The notes below the pieces were generated by a model. The model did no database searches, was not told the DNA's origin, and worked only from the letters and a program-made list of their open reading frames with translations. Made by a program: the position numbers and the translations under genes. Of a DNA stretch of 36,682 nucleotides, positions 7,424 through 15,334 are shown one piece after another (the first letter of the stretch is position 1; every line of letters starts with the position of its first letter). The DNA comes from an uncultured Dorea sp. (GTDB lineage Bacteria > Bacillota > Clostridia > Lachnospirales > Lachnospiraceae). The stretch spans positions 1 to 36,682 of the forward strand of contig CATLEM010000009.1 in NCBI GenBank assembly GCA_949916155.1, in the 5' to 3' direction.

Positions 7424-8335
7424 ATGACCAAAAAAATCGCTGTAATCAATGACCTGTCCGGGTTCGGCCGCTGTTCTCTGACAGCCGCCATCTCCGTCCT
7501 GTCAGCCATGGGCGTATCCCCCTGCCCTCTGCCCACCGCCATCTTAAGCGCCCAGACCGGATATCCCAGCTATTACTGCGCCGACTGCACAGACAAAATG
7601 GAGCATTTCCGGAGGGAATGGGAGAAGATGGGGGCGGAATTTGCCGGCATCTACACCGGGTTCGTGGCGAGTGAAGAGCAGATCCGGCAAATCTTCCGAT
7701 TCCTTGATACCTTCCATAAAAATAACAGTTTCCTTCTGGTGGACCCGGTCATGGGGGATGACGGCATTCCCTACGATATGTTTTCGGACACCCTGCTCTC
7801 CCTGATGAAAGAGCTTGCTTTCCAGGCGGATATCATCACCCCCAATGTGACGGAGCTTTGCCTTCTTACCGGCGCGGATTATATGTCCATCACACAGGCG
7901 GTAACGACAGAATCTTCATCAGAAGAGCATCCGCAGTCTAGTTTTGCAACGAGCGGTCCCGTGCATACCGATAATTTGTTGGAAGAAATCCGCGTCCTCG
8001 CCCAATCTCTGTGCCAGGAGCGGCTTAAGCACGTCATCGTGACTGGCATCCGGTTCACGGATGAGAAGGGCATCCGGCAGATGGGGAATCTCTACGCCAC
8101 AGAACATACCTGCGAAATCTTTTCTTTCCCTTATGTAGGCGGAAGCTACTCCGGCACCGGAGACCTCTTCGCCTCCTGCCTGTGCGCCGGGATTGCCAGG
8201 GGCGACGATATCCCTTCTGTGATACAGACTGCCGGGAGATTCATCGAGCTGGCGCTTTTAGATTCCGTAAAGGAAAAGATCGACCGCAACGACGGCGTAA
8301 ATTATGAGAAATATCTTTCCCTGCTGATTCCCTGA
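7424..8335 (+). CDS. pdxK: Pyridoxal/pyridoxamine kinase (PdxK/PdxY type), 303 aa
   Basis: This cytosolic ribokinase-superfamily enzyme uses ATP to phosphorylate vitamin B6 forms (pyridoxal, pyridoxamine, pyridoxine) for pyridoxal-phosphate salvage. Visible features are the N-terminal INDLSGFGRCSLTAAI, the LSAQTGYPSY substrate region, VDPVMGDDG (about 106-114), DIITPNVTELCLLTGA, and the catalytic loop GGSYSGTGDLFAS (about 240-252) containing the GTGD anion hole and base. Length is normal. The segment between LTGADY and LLEEI is longer and more Ser/Thr-rich than usual. The start has AAAGGAG 10 bases upstream. The gene stands alone, with its own promoter and a strong terminator, so no pathway partner is implied by context. 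Confidence 0.9.
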   Translation: MTKKIAVINDLSGFGRCSLTAAISVLSAMGVSPCPLPTAILSAQTGYPSYYCADCTDKMEHFRREWEKMGAEFAGIYTGFVASEEQIRQIFRFLDTFHKNNSFLLVDPVMGDDGIPYDMFSDTLLSLMKELAFQADIITPNVTELCLLTGADYMSITQAVTTESSSEEHPQSSFATSGPVHTDNLLEEIRVLAQSLCQERLKHVIVTGIRFTDEKGIRQMGNLYATEHTCEIFSFPYVGGSYSGTGDLFASCLCAGIARGDDIPSVIQTAGRFIELALLDSVKEKIDRNDGVNYEKYLSLLIP

Positions 8336-8397
8336 TAATCCTTTGATGTACGAATGGTATGCTGCTGCACGTCAACCGGATATTACGTAAAACGCAA

Positions 8398-8430
8398 GGC
8401 GGCGGAAGCCTCTCTTCCGCCGTCTTTTTC
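8398..8430 (+). terminator. Rho-independent terminator after pdxK
   Basis: GGCGGAAG (8401-8408), loop CCTCT, and CTTCCGCC (8414-8421) form a perfect GC-rich stem. Outer pairs extend it, and a T-rich tract follows (8423-8429). It ends pdxK transcription, and could also slow minus-strand read-through from galT, though the T tract is poorer in that direction. Confidence 0.9.
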
Positions 8431-8453
8431 CCATATTCTTCCTAACAATTTTC

Positions 8454-8486
8454 CTGCAAAGTATACATACAATTTCTGCAAAGTAT
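8454..8486. repeat. Short direct repeat CTGCAAAGTAT, 22-base period
   Basis: CTGCAAAGTAT occurs at 8454-8464 and 8476-8486, a 22-base offset or about two helical turns. A partial copy, ACAAAGTAT, lies at 8551-8559 across the galT stop region. This is the intergenic space between the pdxK terminator and the galT end. I see no gene in it and do not know its role. Confidence 0.55.
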
Positions 8487-8548
8487 GTCTTTCATCCATT
8501 TACAAAATCATGTTGTCTTCGTTCTTCCACGTACATCTGCGGCCATTC

Positions 8549-10045
8549 TTACAAAGTATCCACAAACCGCATAAACGCCTCGCGCCCTTCTTTTGTGCAC
8601 TTATAGACGCCCGCGTCCTCCAGAACCTCGACGAACACATTTCCGATCTCTTTTTTCAGGATTTCCACCACATTTTCCTTCGTGATGCTGTCGTACTGCT
8701 TTGAGAAAGCATCCACCCAGTCTGCGTGTTTTTCAATCTTTTCGTTGCCGCGGATATCCTTGCCCTCGGTGATGTATTCCGCCAGAAGCTCGATCTCCTC
8801 CTTGAGTCTTGACGGCAGCACCGCAAGCCCCATAACCTCGATCAGGCCGATGTTCTCCTTCTTGATGTGATGGCGCTCTGCGTGGGGATGGTAAACGCCC
8901 AGCGGATGTTCCTCGGTAGTGATGTTGTTGCGCAGCGTCAGGTCAAGTTCGTATGTGTCGTCTACCTTTCTTGCGATAGGCGTGATCGTATTGTGCGGCT
9001 CTCCGTCCGTCTCCGCGAAGATAAATGCCGCCTCATCTGTGTAGCCGCGCCATTTGCCCAGGATATGATCCGCCAGCTCGATCAGGCGCTTCTCGTCCTT
9101 ATGCCTGATACGGAGCACGGACAGCGGCCACTTCACGATACCGGCCTCCACATCCTCGTAACCCGGAATGGTGACGTTTCTTTCTATCGGCGCCTTCGCC
9201 ATGGCAAAGGTGTAATGTCCTCCCTGGAAGTGGTCGTGGCTTAAGATGGAGCCGCCCACGATAGGGAGATCTGCATTGGAACCCAGAAAATAATGAGGAA
9301 ACAGTTTTACAAAATCAAACAGCTTGATGAATGCCGCCTTCTCGATCTTCATCGGCGTGTGCTGTCCGTTGAACACGATACAGTGCTCGTTGTAATACAC
9401 ATAGGGCGAATACTGGAAACCCCATCCGCTGTCGTTGATGGTGATGGGAATGATCCGGTGGTTCTCTCTCGCCGGATGGTTCACGCGGCCCGCATACCCT
9501 TCATTTTCTATGCACAGAAGGCACTTGGGGTAGCTGCTTGCCTTGGCGTTCTTCGCCGCCGCGATTGCTTTCGGATCCTTCTCCGGCTTGGAAAGGTTCA
9601 CCGTGATATCGATCTCGCCGTAGGGGGAATCCACTTTCCACTTCATGTCCTTCTTCACCCTGTAGCGGCGGATGTAATCGCTGTCCTGGCTGAGCTTGTA
9701 GAAATACTCCGTCGCCTCCTCGGGAGATTTCTCATACTTTTCCCAGAAGCTTTTCTGCACCTGCGCCGGTCTTGGCATCAGGCAGTTCATCAGCTTCGTG
9801 TCGAACAGATCCCGGTAAACGATGCTGTCCTCGATGATCCCGCGGGAAACCGCCTCGTCAAGAAGGGCTTTCAGCACATCCTCAAGTTCGATGTTCTCAG
9901 CGCCGATCTCCACGTCCTCGTAGCTGTCCTCGCGAAACATGTCCAGTAAGAGATTCATCGTGTAAATGCGCTCGCACTCCGGCACAAGCCCTGCCTGCAC
10001 GCCGTATTCCACTAATTTTTTAATATTTTCCGATAACATGCCCAA
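8549..10045 (-). CDS. galT: UDP-glucose--hexose-1-phosphate uridylyltransferase (Firmicutes class), 498 aa
   Basis: This is the Leloir-pathway enzyme that exchanges UMP between UDP-glucose and galactose-1-phosphate, giving glucose-1-phosphate and UDP-galactose. The roughly 500-residue length and sequence (LPIVGGSILSHDHFQGGHY, PHNTITPIARK, LGVYHPHAERHHIKKENIGLIEVMG) mark the long GalT class found in Gram-positives, distinct from the 350-residue HPH-motif enzyme of E. coli. The His pair in the SHDHFQGGHY region is the probable active site. The start is 6 bases after the galK stop with AGGAGG in front, so it forms a galK-galT operon. No galE or sugar transporter gene is in the window. The divergent AraC-type gene is the probable regulator. 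Confidence 0.95.
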   Translation of the reverse strand: MGMLSENIKKLVEYGVQAGLVPECERIYTMNLLLDMFREDSYEDVEIGAENIELEDVLKALLDEAVSRGIIEDSIVYRDLFDTKLMNCLMPRPAQVQKSFWEKYEKSPEEATEYFYKLSQDSDYIRRYRVKKDMKWKVDSPYGEIDITVNLSKPEKDPKAIAAAKNAKASSYPKCLLCIENEGYAGRVNHPARENHRIIPITINDSGWGFQYSPYVYYNEHCIVFNGQHTPMKIEKAAFIKLFDFVKLFPHYFLGSNADLPIVGGSILSHDHFQGGHYTFAMAKAPIERNVTIPGYEDVEAGIVKWPLSVLRIRHKDEKRLIELADHILGKWRGYTDEAAFIFAETDGEPHNTITPIARKVDDTYELDLTLRNNITTEEHPLGVYHPHAERHHIKKENIGLIEVMGLAVLPSRLKEEIELLAEYITEGKDIRGNEKIEKHADWVDAFSKQYDSITKENVVEILKKEIGNVFVEVLEDAGVYKCTKEGREAFMRFVDTL

Positions 10046-10051
10046 ACCTCC

Positions 10052-11218
10052 TTAGTCAAGCTTTCCCGCGCCGTCGCCGATATCTACCACATAGAACTCT
10101 GCCTCGTGGCCCACCTTCTCAAGATATGCCTTGCCGATCTCTCTGACAAATGCGTCAACCGCGTCATTTTTCACGATACTCACTGTACATCCGCCAAAGC
10201 CGCCGCCGGTAATCCGGGAACCGATAACGCCGGGCATCGCCTGGGCAAGATCGACCAGGATGTCAATCTCCTCGCAGGATACCTCATAGTCGTACCGGAG
10301 GGATTCATGAGAGGCGTTCATCAATTTCCCGAACTTCTCGATATCATTGGCCTTTAAAGCTTCCACCGCATTAATGGCGCGCTGGTTCTCATATACCGCG
10401 TGCTTTGCTCTCTTCTGGCGGATCTCGTTCTTGATGGTATCTTTATGCTCTTCGAACTGCTCCTCTGTCAAATCGCCCAGAGTCTTGATGTCCACAACCG
10501 ACTGTAGCTCTTTAAGTGCTGTCTCGCACTCATTTCTCCGGTCATTGTACGCGGAGTTGACCAGGCTGTGCTTCACCTTGCTGTTGGTGATGACGATCTT
10601 CGCATCCGGAAGCTTCACCGGCGCGTAAGTGTAATTTAACGTATTCGTGTCAAGGAAAATGGCGTTGTCCTTCTTTCCCATAGCGCTGGCAAACTGATCC
10701 ATGATCCCACAGTTGCAGCCGTTAAAATTATTTTCCGCATCCTGGCCGATCAGGGCGATATCTACCATCGAAACGTCGAATCCGAACGTATCCTTAAGGA
10801 TCACGCCTGTCAGCACTTCTAACGACGCGGAAGAAGAAAGTCCGGAACCGTTGGGGATGTCGCCGTAGATCAGGATGTCCAGGCCGTGCGTCAGCTTAAA
10901 GCCCCGCTTTTCAAACGCCCACACAACTCCCTTTGGATAGTTGGTCCATGACGCCTCTGTTGTCGCCACGATCTCATCAAGGCTCACGTCCACAACGCCC
11001 ACAGAGTCAATGTTCACCGAATAGAGCCTGAGCATCCTATCCTCCCGGTCTCTCACGATCCCATAGGTGCCAAGAGTCAGCGCGCACGGAAATACATGTC
11101 CGCCGTTGTAATCTGTGTGCTCTCCGATCAGGTTCACCCGTCCCGGCGCAAAATAGGTACGGACGTGGCCGCCCTCCCCGAAAGTTTCATAAAATGTTTT
11201 GATCAGCTTTTCTACCAT
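10052..11218 (-). CDS. galK: Galactokinase, 388 aa
   Basis: This GHMP-family kinase phosphorylates alpha-D-galactose at C1 with ATP, the first committed step of the Leloir pathway in the cytosol. The galactokinase signature GRVNLIGEHTDYNGG (about 26-40), the ATP-binding loop PNGSGLSSSAS (about 120-130) and the C-terminal GGGFGGC are all intact, and the length is standard. The start has AAGGAG 9 bases before the ATG. It is the first gene of galK-galT. A candidate promoter and an 11-base palindrome lie in the intergenic region shared with the divergent AraC-family regulator, suggesting galactose-responsive control. Confidence 0.97.
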   Translation of the reverse strand: MVEKLIKTFYETFGEGGHVRTYFAPGRVNLIGEHTDYNGGHVFPCALTLGTYGIVRDREDRMLRLYSVNIDSVGVVDVSLDEIVATTEASWTNYPKGVVWAFEKRGFKLTHGLDILIYGDIPNGSGLSSSASLEVLTGVILKDTFGFDVSMVDIALIGQDAENNFNGCNCGIMDQFASAMGKKDNAIFLDTNTLNYTYAPVKLPDAKIVITNSKVKHSLVNSAYNDRRNECETALKELQSVVDIKTLGDLTEEQFEEHKDTIKNEIRQKRAKHAVYENQRAINAVEALKANDIEKFGKLMNASHESLRYDYEVSCEEIDILVDLAQAMPGVIGSRITGGGFGGCTVSIVKNDAVDAFVREIGKAYLEKVGHEAEFYVVDIGDGAGKLD

Positions 11219-11397
11219 TTTACTGTTCTCCTTTTCGTTTTATAGCCGAACTGCTAAATTTACCTTGCAAGGCGCTCTCCCTTGCTTTATGATTATAATG
11301 ATAATGAGATTATCTCTTTTATGCAATAAGAATATTGAACATTATTATAAGGATATTGAGGAATTTCAAAACATATATGGAAAAGGGATTACAATTT
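11219..11397. promoter_or_regulatory. Divergent galK / AraC-regulator control region
   Basis: On the minus strand there is TTGCAT (11326-11321), a 17-base spacer and TATCAT (11303-11298), a plausible galK promoter. The palindrome GAGAT-T-ATCTC (11306-11316) falls inside its spacer and is a candidate operator. CCTTGCAAGG (11263-11272), another small palindrome, lies in the galK leader. No convincing promoter for the AraC-type gene could be fixed. The assignments are inference from position and symmetry. Confidence 0.45.
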
Positions 11398-12291
11398 ATG
11401 GAAAAAACGCAGATCAACACACTAAAGAACCAAAAAGAGATCAAGGAACACGGGAATTACAGCTTCCCGGTGGAGGTCAGCATCGAGACGATCCAGTCCT
11501 ACGAGCAGGGCTCTTTTCTGTGGCACTGGCACCCTGAGATCGAGCTGACGTGGATCATGTCCGGCACCATTGAGTACCACGTCAACAACCGAAGCTACAT
11601 CCTCACCAAAGGCGAAGGGCTTTTCGGCAACAGCAACACCCTCCACTCCGGCTACATGAAGGACGGCCAGGAGTGCACCTACCTCTCCGTCACCTTCCAC
11701 CCCCGGTTCCTCTACGGCTACGAGAACAGCATCCTCCAGACGAAATATATGGATTTTATCACGTCGAACGACAGTTGGCCCTCCCTGAAGCTTGAGCGGC
11801 ATGTGGCGTGGCACCAGGAGATCCTCGGCCGGATCAGGGACATCTACCGCCTGTCCCTGGAGAAGACGGCGGATTACGAGCTTCAGGTGCATATCCTCCT
11901 GATGCAGATATTTAACAAACTCTTCCACTACTTTTCCAGCCTTCCGGAAAAGGATCAGCGTCCCCAAAAACATCTGCAAAGGCTCCGGGATATCATCTCC
12001 TTTATCCAGGATAATTATACCCAGGACTTAAGTCTTGACGATGTGGCAGCCCACGTGAATATCTGCAAGAGCGAGTGCTGCCGCTTTTTTAAGAAACAGA
12101 TGGACATGACGATCTTCGAGTACCTGCTGTTTCTGCGGGTGCAAAACAGCCTGGCGTATCTTAAGGAAGGAGAGAGCATCACTAAGACGGCAGGGCTTGT
12201 GGGGTTCTCAAGTCCCGCTTACTATGGGCAGATATTTAAACGGTATATGAAATGTACGCCGAAAGAGTACCGGGATGGAGGACTGCGGTAA
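11398..12291 (+). CDS. AraC-family regulator, probable gal operon regulator, 297 aa
   Basis: The N-terminal half resembles an AraC cupin sensor: the WHWHPEIELTWIMSGTIEYHVNN segment and the GLFGNSNTLHSGY metal or sugar-pocket strand. The C-terminal 100 residues are the double helix-turn-helix: IISFIQDNYTQDLSLDDVAAHVNICKSECCRFFK, then SITKTAGLVGFSSPAYYGQIFKRYMKCTPKEYR. The start at 11398 is preferred because AAGGGA lies upstream; the frame also opens at a TTG at 11335 and an ATG at 11377, both without a ribosome binding site. The gene is divergent from galK-galT, so galactose control of that operon is likely but not shown. Confidence 0.9.
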   Translation: MEKTQINTLKNQKEIKEHGNYSFPVEVSIETIQSYEQGSFLWHWHPEIELTWIMSGTIEYHVNNRSYILTKGEGLFGNSNTLHSGYMKDGQECTYLSVTFHPRFLYGYENSILQTKYMDFITSNDSWPSLKLERHVAWHQEILGRIRDIYRLSLEKTADYELQVHILLMQIFNKLFHYFSSLPEKDQRPQKHLQRLRDIISFIQDNYTQDLSLDDVAAHVNICKSECCRFFKKQMDMTIFEYLLFLRVQNSLAYLKEGESITKTAGLVGFSSPAYYGQIFKRYMKCTPKEYRDGGLR

Positions 12292-12325
12292 AGAGTAAAA
12301 ATTCACAAAAAATAAAATTTAGGTA

Positions 12326-12354
12326 TTCCATTTTGTCCGCGACTTTGTTATACT
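12326..12354 (+). promoter_or_regulatory. Extended -10 promoter of tRNA-Ser
   Basis: TTCCAT (12326-12331), a 17-base spacer ending in TGT, and TATACT (12349-12354) place the start of transcription at about 12361, a few bases before the mature tRNA 5' end. Confidence 0.65.
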
Positions 12355-12364
12355 AAGTTGGTGT

Positions 12365-12455
12365 GGAGACGTACCGAAGTGGCCGTAACGGGGCTGACTC
12401 GAAATCAGTTTACCGGTTTTGCGCCGGTACGAGGGTTCGAATCCCTCCGTCTCCG
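12365..12455 (+). tRNA. tRNA-Ser (anticodon CGA)
   Basis: Acceptor GGAGACG (12365-12371) pairs with CGTCTCC (12448-12454), and G12455 is the discriminator. The anticodon stem GCTGA/TCAGT encloses the loop CTCGAAA, giving anticodon CGA (codon UCG). A long variable arm (ACCGG...CCGGT), typical of class II tRNA-Ser, precedes the T arm GAGGG-TTCGAAT-CCCTC. The terminal CCA is not encoded. Confidence 0.97.
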
Positions 12456-12469
12456 TCAATTTTCAGCTC

Positions 12470-12497
12470 GCAGATAGTAATACTGTCTGCGGGCTTT
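12470..12497 (+). terminator. Probable terminator after tRNA-Ser
   Basis: GCAGATAG (12470-12477), loop TAATA, and CTGTCTGC (12483-12490) form an 8-pair stem with one G-T wobble. A short GGGCTTT tail follows. The T tract is weak, so efficiency is uncertain. Between here and the end of cdd (12556) I see no gene. Confidence 0.55.
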
Positions 12498-12555
12498 AAT
12501 CATAATCATATATACGGAGGCATGGTTGATGAATGTGTTAAAGAAGAAAGTTGGG

Positions 12556-12969
12556 TTATGCTATATTATCCGGCCCGAAGCCCAACGGCAGCAGTTCTTT
12601 CAGCGTATACTCCACCTGCCTGTCTGCTCCGTCCGCCAGCACGATCTTGAATGTCTCCGGATTACAGAATTCCATCATCACCTGACGGCAGACCCCGCAC
12701 GGGGCGCATAAAGCATTCCCGTCCGTCCCTTCCATTCCGCCGACAACAGCAATCTTTGTAAATTCTCTCTCTCCGTCATACACCGCCCGGAAAAATGCTG
12801 TCCTTTCCGCACAGTTGGTCGGCCCGTAAGCAGCGTTCTCGATGTTGCATCCATGATAGATCTTCCCGTCCTTTGTAACAAGAGCCGCGCCCACACTGTG
12901 ATGAGAATAGGGAACATATGCACGTTCCCTGGCTTTTTTTGCTTCTGCGATCAATTCTGCATTTGTCAT
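12556..12969 (-). CDS. cdd: Cytidine deaminase, 137 aa
   Basis: This zinc enzyme deaminates cytidine and deoxycytidine to uridine and deoxyuridine in pyrimidine salvage. The motifs are complete: NIENAAYGPTNCAERTA, with the zinc-binding Cys and catalytic Glu, and CAPCGVCRQ, with the other two zinc cysteines. The length is that of the small homotetrameric class. The start has AAGGAGG about 5 bases upstream. It is the third gene of deoB-deoC-cdd, 12 bases after deoC, so nucleoside breakdown products feed into one salvage route. Confidence 0.97.
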   Translation of the reverse strand: MTNAELIAEAKKARERAYVPYSHHSVGAALVTKDGKIYHGCNIENAAYGPTNCAERTAFFRAVYDGEREFTKIAVVGGMEGTDGNALCAPCGVCRQVMMEFCNPETFKIVLADGADRQVEYTLKELLPLGFGPDNIA

Positions 12970-12981
12970 TTCGTTTCCTCC

Positions 12982-13653
12982 TTAGTAACCAAAACCTTCG
13001 TCCGTATTTTTCATGATCTTGACCAGTCTGCTCGTACCAAGCCTGTCAGCCCCAAGGCTGATAAATTTTTCCGCGTCATCAAATGAAGAAATCCCGCCCG
13101 CTGCTTTCACTTTCACACCGCTGCCGATATGTGCCTTCATCAGCTCCACGTCGGCAAACGTCGCGCCTGCCGTGGAAAAACCTGTAGAAGTTTTGATATA
13201 CTCAGCGCCGGCATTTGTAACAATCCCGCACATTTTGATTTTTTCCTCTTCCGTGAGAAGGCAGGTCTCAATAATGACTTTGAGTATTTTCCCGCCGCAC
13301 GCCTCATGAACCCGTCGGATCTCATCTTCTGCCTCCTGGTATCTCCCATCCTTTAAAAACCCGATATTGATCACCATATCAATCTCGTCCGCGCCATTTG
13401 CAACAGCATCCTTCGCTTCAAAAACTTTCACTGCTGTTGTGCTGTACCCGTTGGGGAATCCAATCACTGTACAGATCGGCAGCTTCCCTTCCACATACTC
13501 TGCTGCCTGTCTCACATACGCTGCGGGGATACACGCCGATGCCGTTCCATAGTTCATCGCGTCATCCAGAATCTGGCGGATATCCTCCCATGTAGCTGCC
13601 TGTCCAAGAAGAGTGTGGTCAACCCTCTTTAAAATATCTTTTTTATCCATCAT
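12982..13653 (-). CDS. deoC: Deoxyribose-phosphate aldolase, 223 aa
   Basis: This class I aldolase splits 2-deoxyribose-5-phosphate into glyceraldehyde-3-phosphate and acetaldehyde. Visible motifs are [13 protein letters not shown] at the N-terminus, [15 protein letters not shown], the Schiff-base lysine in [11 protein letters not shown] (about 150-160), and [11 protein letters not shown] near the C-terminus. Length and motifs are normal. It lies between deoB and cdd on the same strand with gaps under 15 bases and an AAGGAG-type site before the start, so it is the middle gene of a deo operon. Confidence 0.97.
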   Translation of the reverse strand: MMDKKDILKRVDHTLLGQAATWEDIRQILDDAMNYGTASACIPAAYVRQAAEYVEGKLPICTVIGFPNGYSTTAVKVFEAKDAVANGADEIDMVINIGFLKDGRYQEAEDEIRRVHEACGGKILKVIIETCLLTEEEKIKMCGIVTNAGAEYIKTSTGFSTAGATFADVELMKAHIGSGVKVKAAGGISSFDDAEKFISLGADRLGTSRLVKIMKNTDEGFGY

Positions 13654-13667
13654 CTGATTTCTCCTTT

Positions 13668-14864
13668 TTAGATCAGTTTTTCAAGAATAGAACTGCCGAT
13701 CGTGCCCTCCGGCATCTCCACGCCAAAGTTATCCGCGATCGTAGCCCCGATTACGGCAAATGTCTGTTCCTCTTCTAATTTCCCGCTCCCCTTCATCGAC
13801 GGTGAATACGCAAGGAAAGGAACTTTTTCTCTTGTATGGTCCGTTCCCGTATGCGTAGGATCGTTTCCATGGTCAGCCGTGATGATCAAAAGGTCATCTT
13901 CCCGCAGAAGCCCCAGAAGTTCGCCCAGCTTCTCATCAAATCTTTCCAACTCGCCCGCATACCCCGGCACGTTGCGGCGATGCCCCCATAACGCGTCAAA
14001 ATCCACCAAGTTCACATAACACAGCCCCGCAAAATCCCGTTTTGCGATCTCGATCGTCTGCTCCATCCCATGCACGGAGCTTTTTGATTTATTCGACTCC
14101 GTAAGCCCTTCCCCGTCGAAAATATCAAAGATCTTTCCCACGGAGATCACATCATATCCTGAGTCTTTCAGCGCGTTAAGCGCTGTTCTTCCATATGGCT
14201 TGAGGGCATAGTCATGACGGTTGCTTGTTCGTTTGAACTCACCCTTTTTCCTGCCCACATATGGCCTCGCGATGACACGTCCCACCTTCCATTCGTCTTT
14301 CATCGTGATCTCCCTTGCGATCTCACAGCAGCGGTACAGCTCTTCAAGGCCGAAAGTCTCTTCATTGCCGCAGATCTGGAGCACGGAATCGGCAGATGTA
14401 TACACGATCATATGCCCCGTCGCGATCTCTTCCTCCGCAAGTTCATCCAGTATCTCTGTACCGCTGGCGCTTTTATTGCCGATGATCACCCGTCCTGTCC
14501 GCTCAGACAGTTCATCCAGCAGCTCTTTGGGGAAGCCTGTCTCCGTAAATGTCTGAAACGGCTTTGTAATATGAAGCCCCATCATCTCCCAGTGCCCCGT
14601 CATGGTATCTTTTCCGGTGCTCGCCTCTTTTAGCTTCGTATAATAGCCCATCGGCGCCGAAACCGGCGCCACCTGTTTTAATGGGTGCAGATTGGCTATT
14701 CCCAGCTTTTGCAGATTGGGGATGTTAAACTCACCAACATTCTGGGAAATATGTCCCAGCGTATCCGTCCCGGCATCCCCATAGACAGATGCATCATCCA
14801 ATGCGCCCACGCCCAGCGAATCCACAACAATCGTAAAAATTCTGCCGTATTTGTGTTCACTCAT
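13668..14864 (-). CDS. deoB: Phosphopentomutase, 398 aa
   Basis: This alkaline-phosphatase-superfamily mutase interconverts (deoxy)ribose-1-phosphate and (deoxy)ribose-5-phosphate, linking nucleoside phosphorolysis to DeoC and the pentose phosphate pathway. The metal-site segments are present: [16 protein letters not shown] at the start, [13 protein letters not shown] with the catalytic Thr, [22 protein letters not shown] near the C-terminus. Standard length. The start has GGGAGGAAG upstream. It is the first gene of deoB-deoC-cdd. No nucleoside phosphorylase or transporter gene is adjacent. No promoter stood out clearly in the AT-rich upstream DNA, although TATAAT occurs on the minus strand at 14946-14941. 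Confidence 0.97.
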   Translation of the reverse strand: MSEHKYGRIFTIVVDSLGVGALDDASVYGDAGTDTLGHISQNVGEFNIPNLQKLGIANLHPLKQVAPVSAPMGYYTKLKEASTGKDTMTGHWEMMGLHITKPFQTFTETGFPKELLDELSERTGRVIIGNKSASGTEILDELAEEEIATGHMIVYTSADSVLQICGNEETFGLEELYRCCEIAREITMKDEWKVGRVIARPYVGRKKGEFKRTSNRHDYALKPYGRTALNALKDSGYDVISVGKIFDIFDGEGLTESNKSKSSVHGMEQTIEIAKRDFAGLCYVNLVDFDALWGHRRNVPGYAGELERFDEKLGELLGLLREDDLLIITADHGNDPTHTGTDHTREKVPFLAYSPSMKGSGKLEEEQTFAVIGATIADNFGVEMPEGTIGSSILEKLI

Positions 14865-15123
14865 ATTCTTCCTCCCTATAAATAAATATTTTTATACACT
14901 CTCTTGCCTAGATGCATTTTTTATGATAAATTACATAATAATTATAGCTGTAATTATTCAAATTTCCTAACTATGAGTATAGCGCTTAACTTTATGATAA
15001 CCCAAATAAAGTAAAATGAAAATACCCACAATACAATTCTTCTAATCCAAAAACTCTGTCTAGAAATATGAAAGTTGAAAAAATTATTTATATTGCAGCA
15101 CTTTTTCAAAGGGAGGGAAAAAA

Positions 15124-15297
15124 ATGGAATACCCAAGAAATCTAAAACCAGGCAAACGTGAGAATGCTTTTTATGTAAAGTCTCGTCTTACAGACGAAGA
15201 GAAGGTCGGAGTGCAATCTTCAAAAAATAAAAATGCATATATATATGTTTGGGACCCAGAAAAAAAAGCACATGTCGGAAAACTAATCACAAAATGA
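15124..15297 (+). CDS. Small hypothetical protein, 57 aa
   Basis: The frame runs from ATG to TGA after AAAGGGAGGG, a good ribosome binding site. The product is basic, beginning MEYPRNLKPGKRENAFYVKS and ending WDPEKKAHVGKLITK. I do not recognise it. The WDPEKK...GKL ending vaguely recalls the N-terminal arm of some transposases, but this is too weak for a call. The gene stands at the start of an AT-rich stretch unlike the deo and rseP genes, about 40 bases before a decayed large gene in the same direction, so both may belong to one acquired unit. The preceding 14865-15123 holds no other gene I can support. Confidence 0.5.
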   Translation: MEYPRNLKPGKRENAFYVKSRLTDEEKVGVQSSKNKNAYIYVWDPEKKAHVGKLITK

Positions 15298-15334
15298 TTC
15301 TTCAATATTTAAATGTGAATAAGGAAAGAGAAGT

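Noticed and set aside
9293-9949. Long plus-strand frame opposite galT
   Set aside because: Antisense shadow; galT is complete with clear motifs and the shadow shows no family features.
14954-15136. Minus-strand 60-residue frame upstream of deoB
   Set aside because: No ribosome binding site, hydrophobic residues from AT-rich antisense sequence, overlaps the start of the better-supported 57-residue gene.
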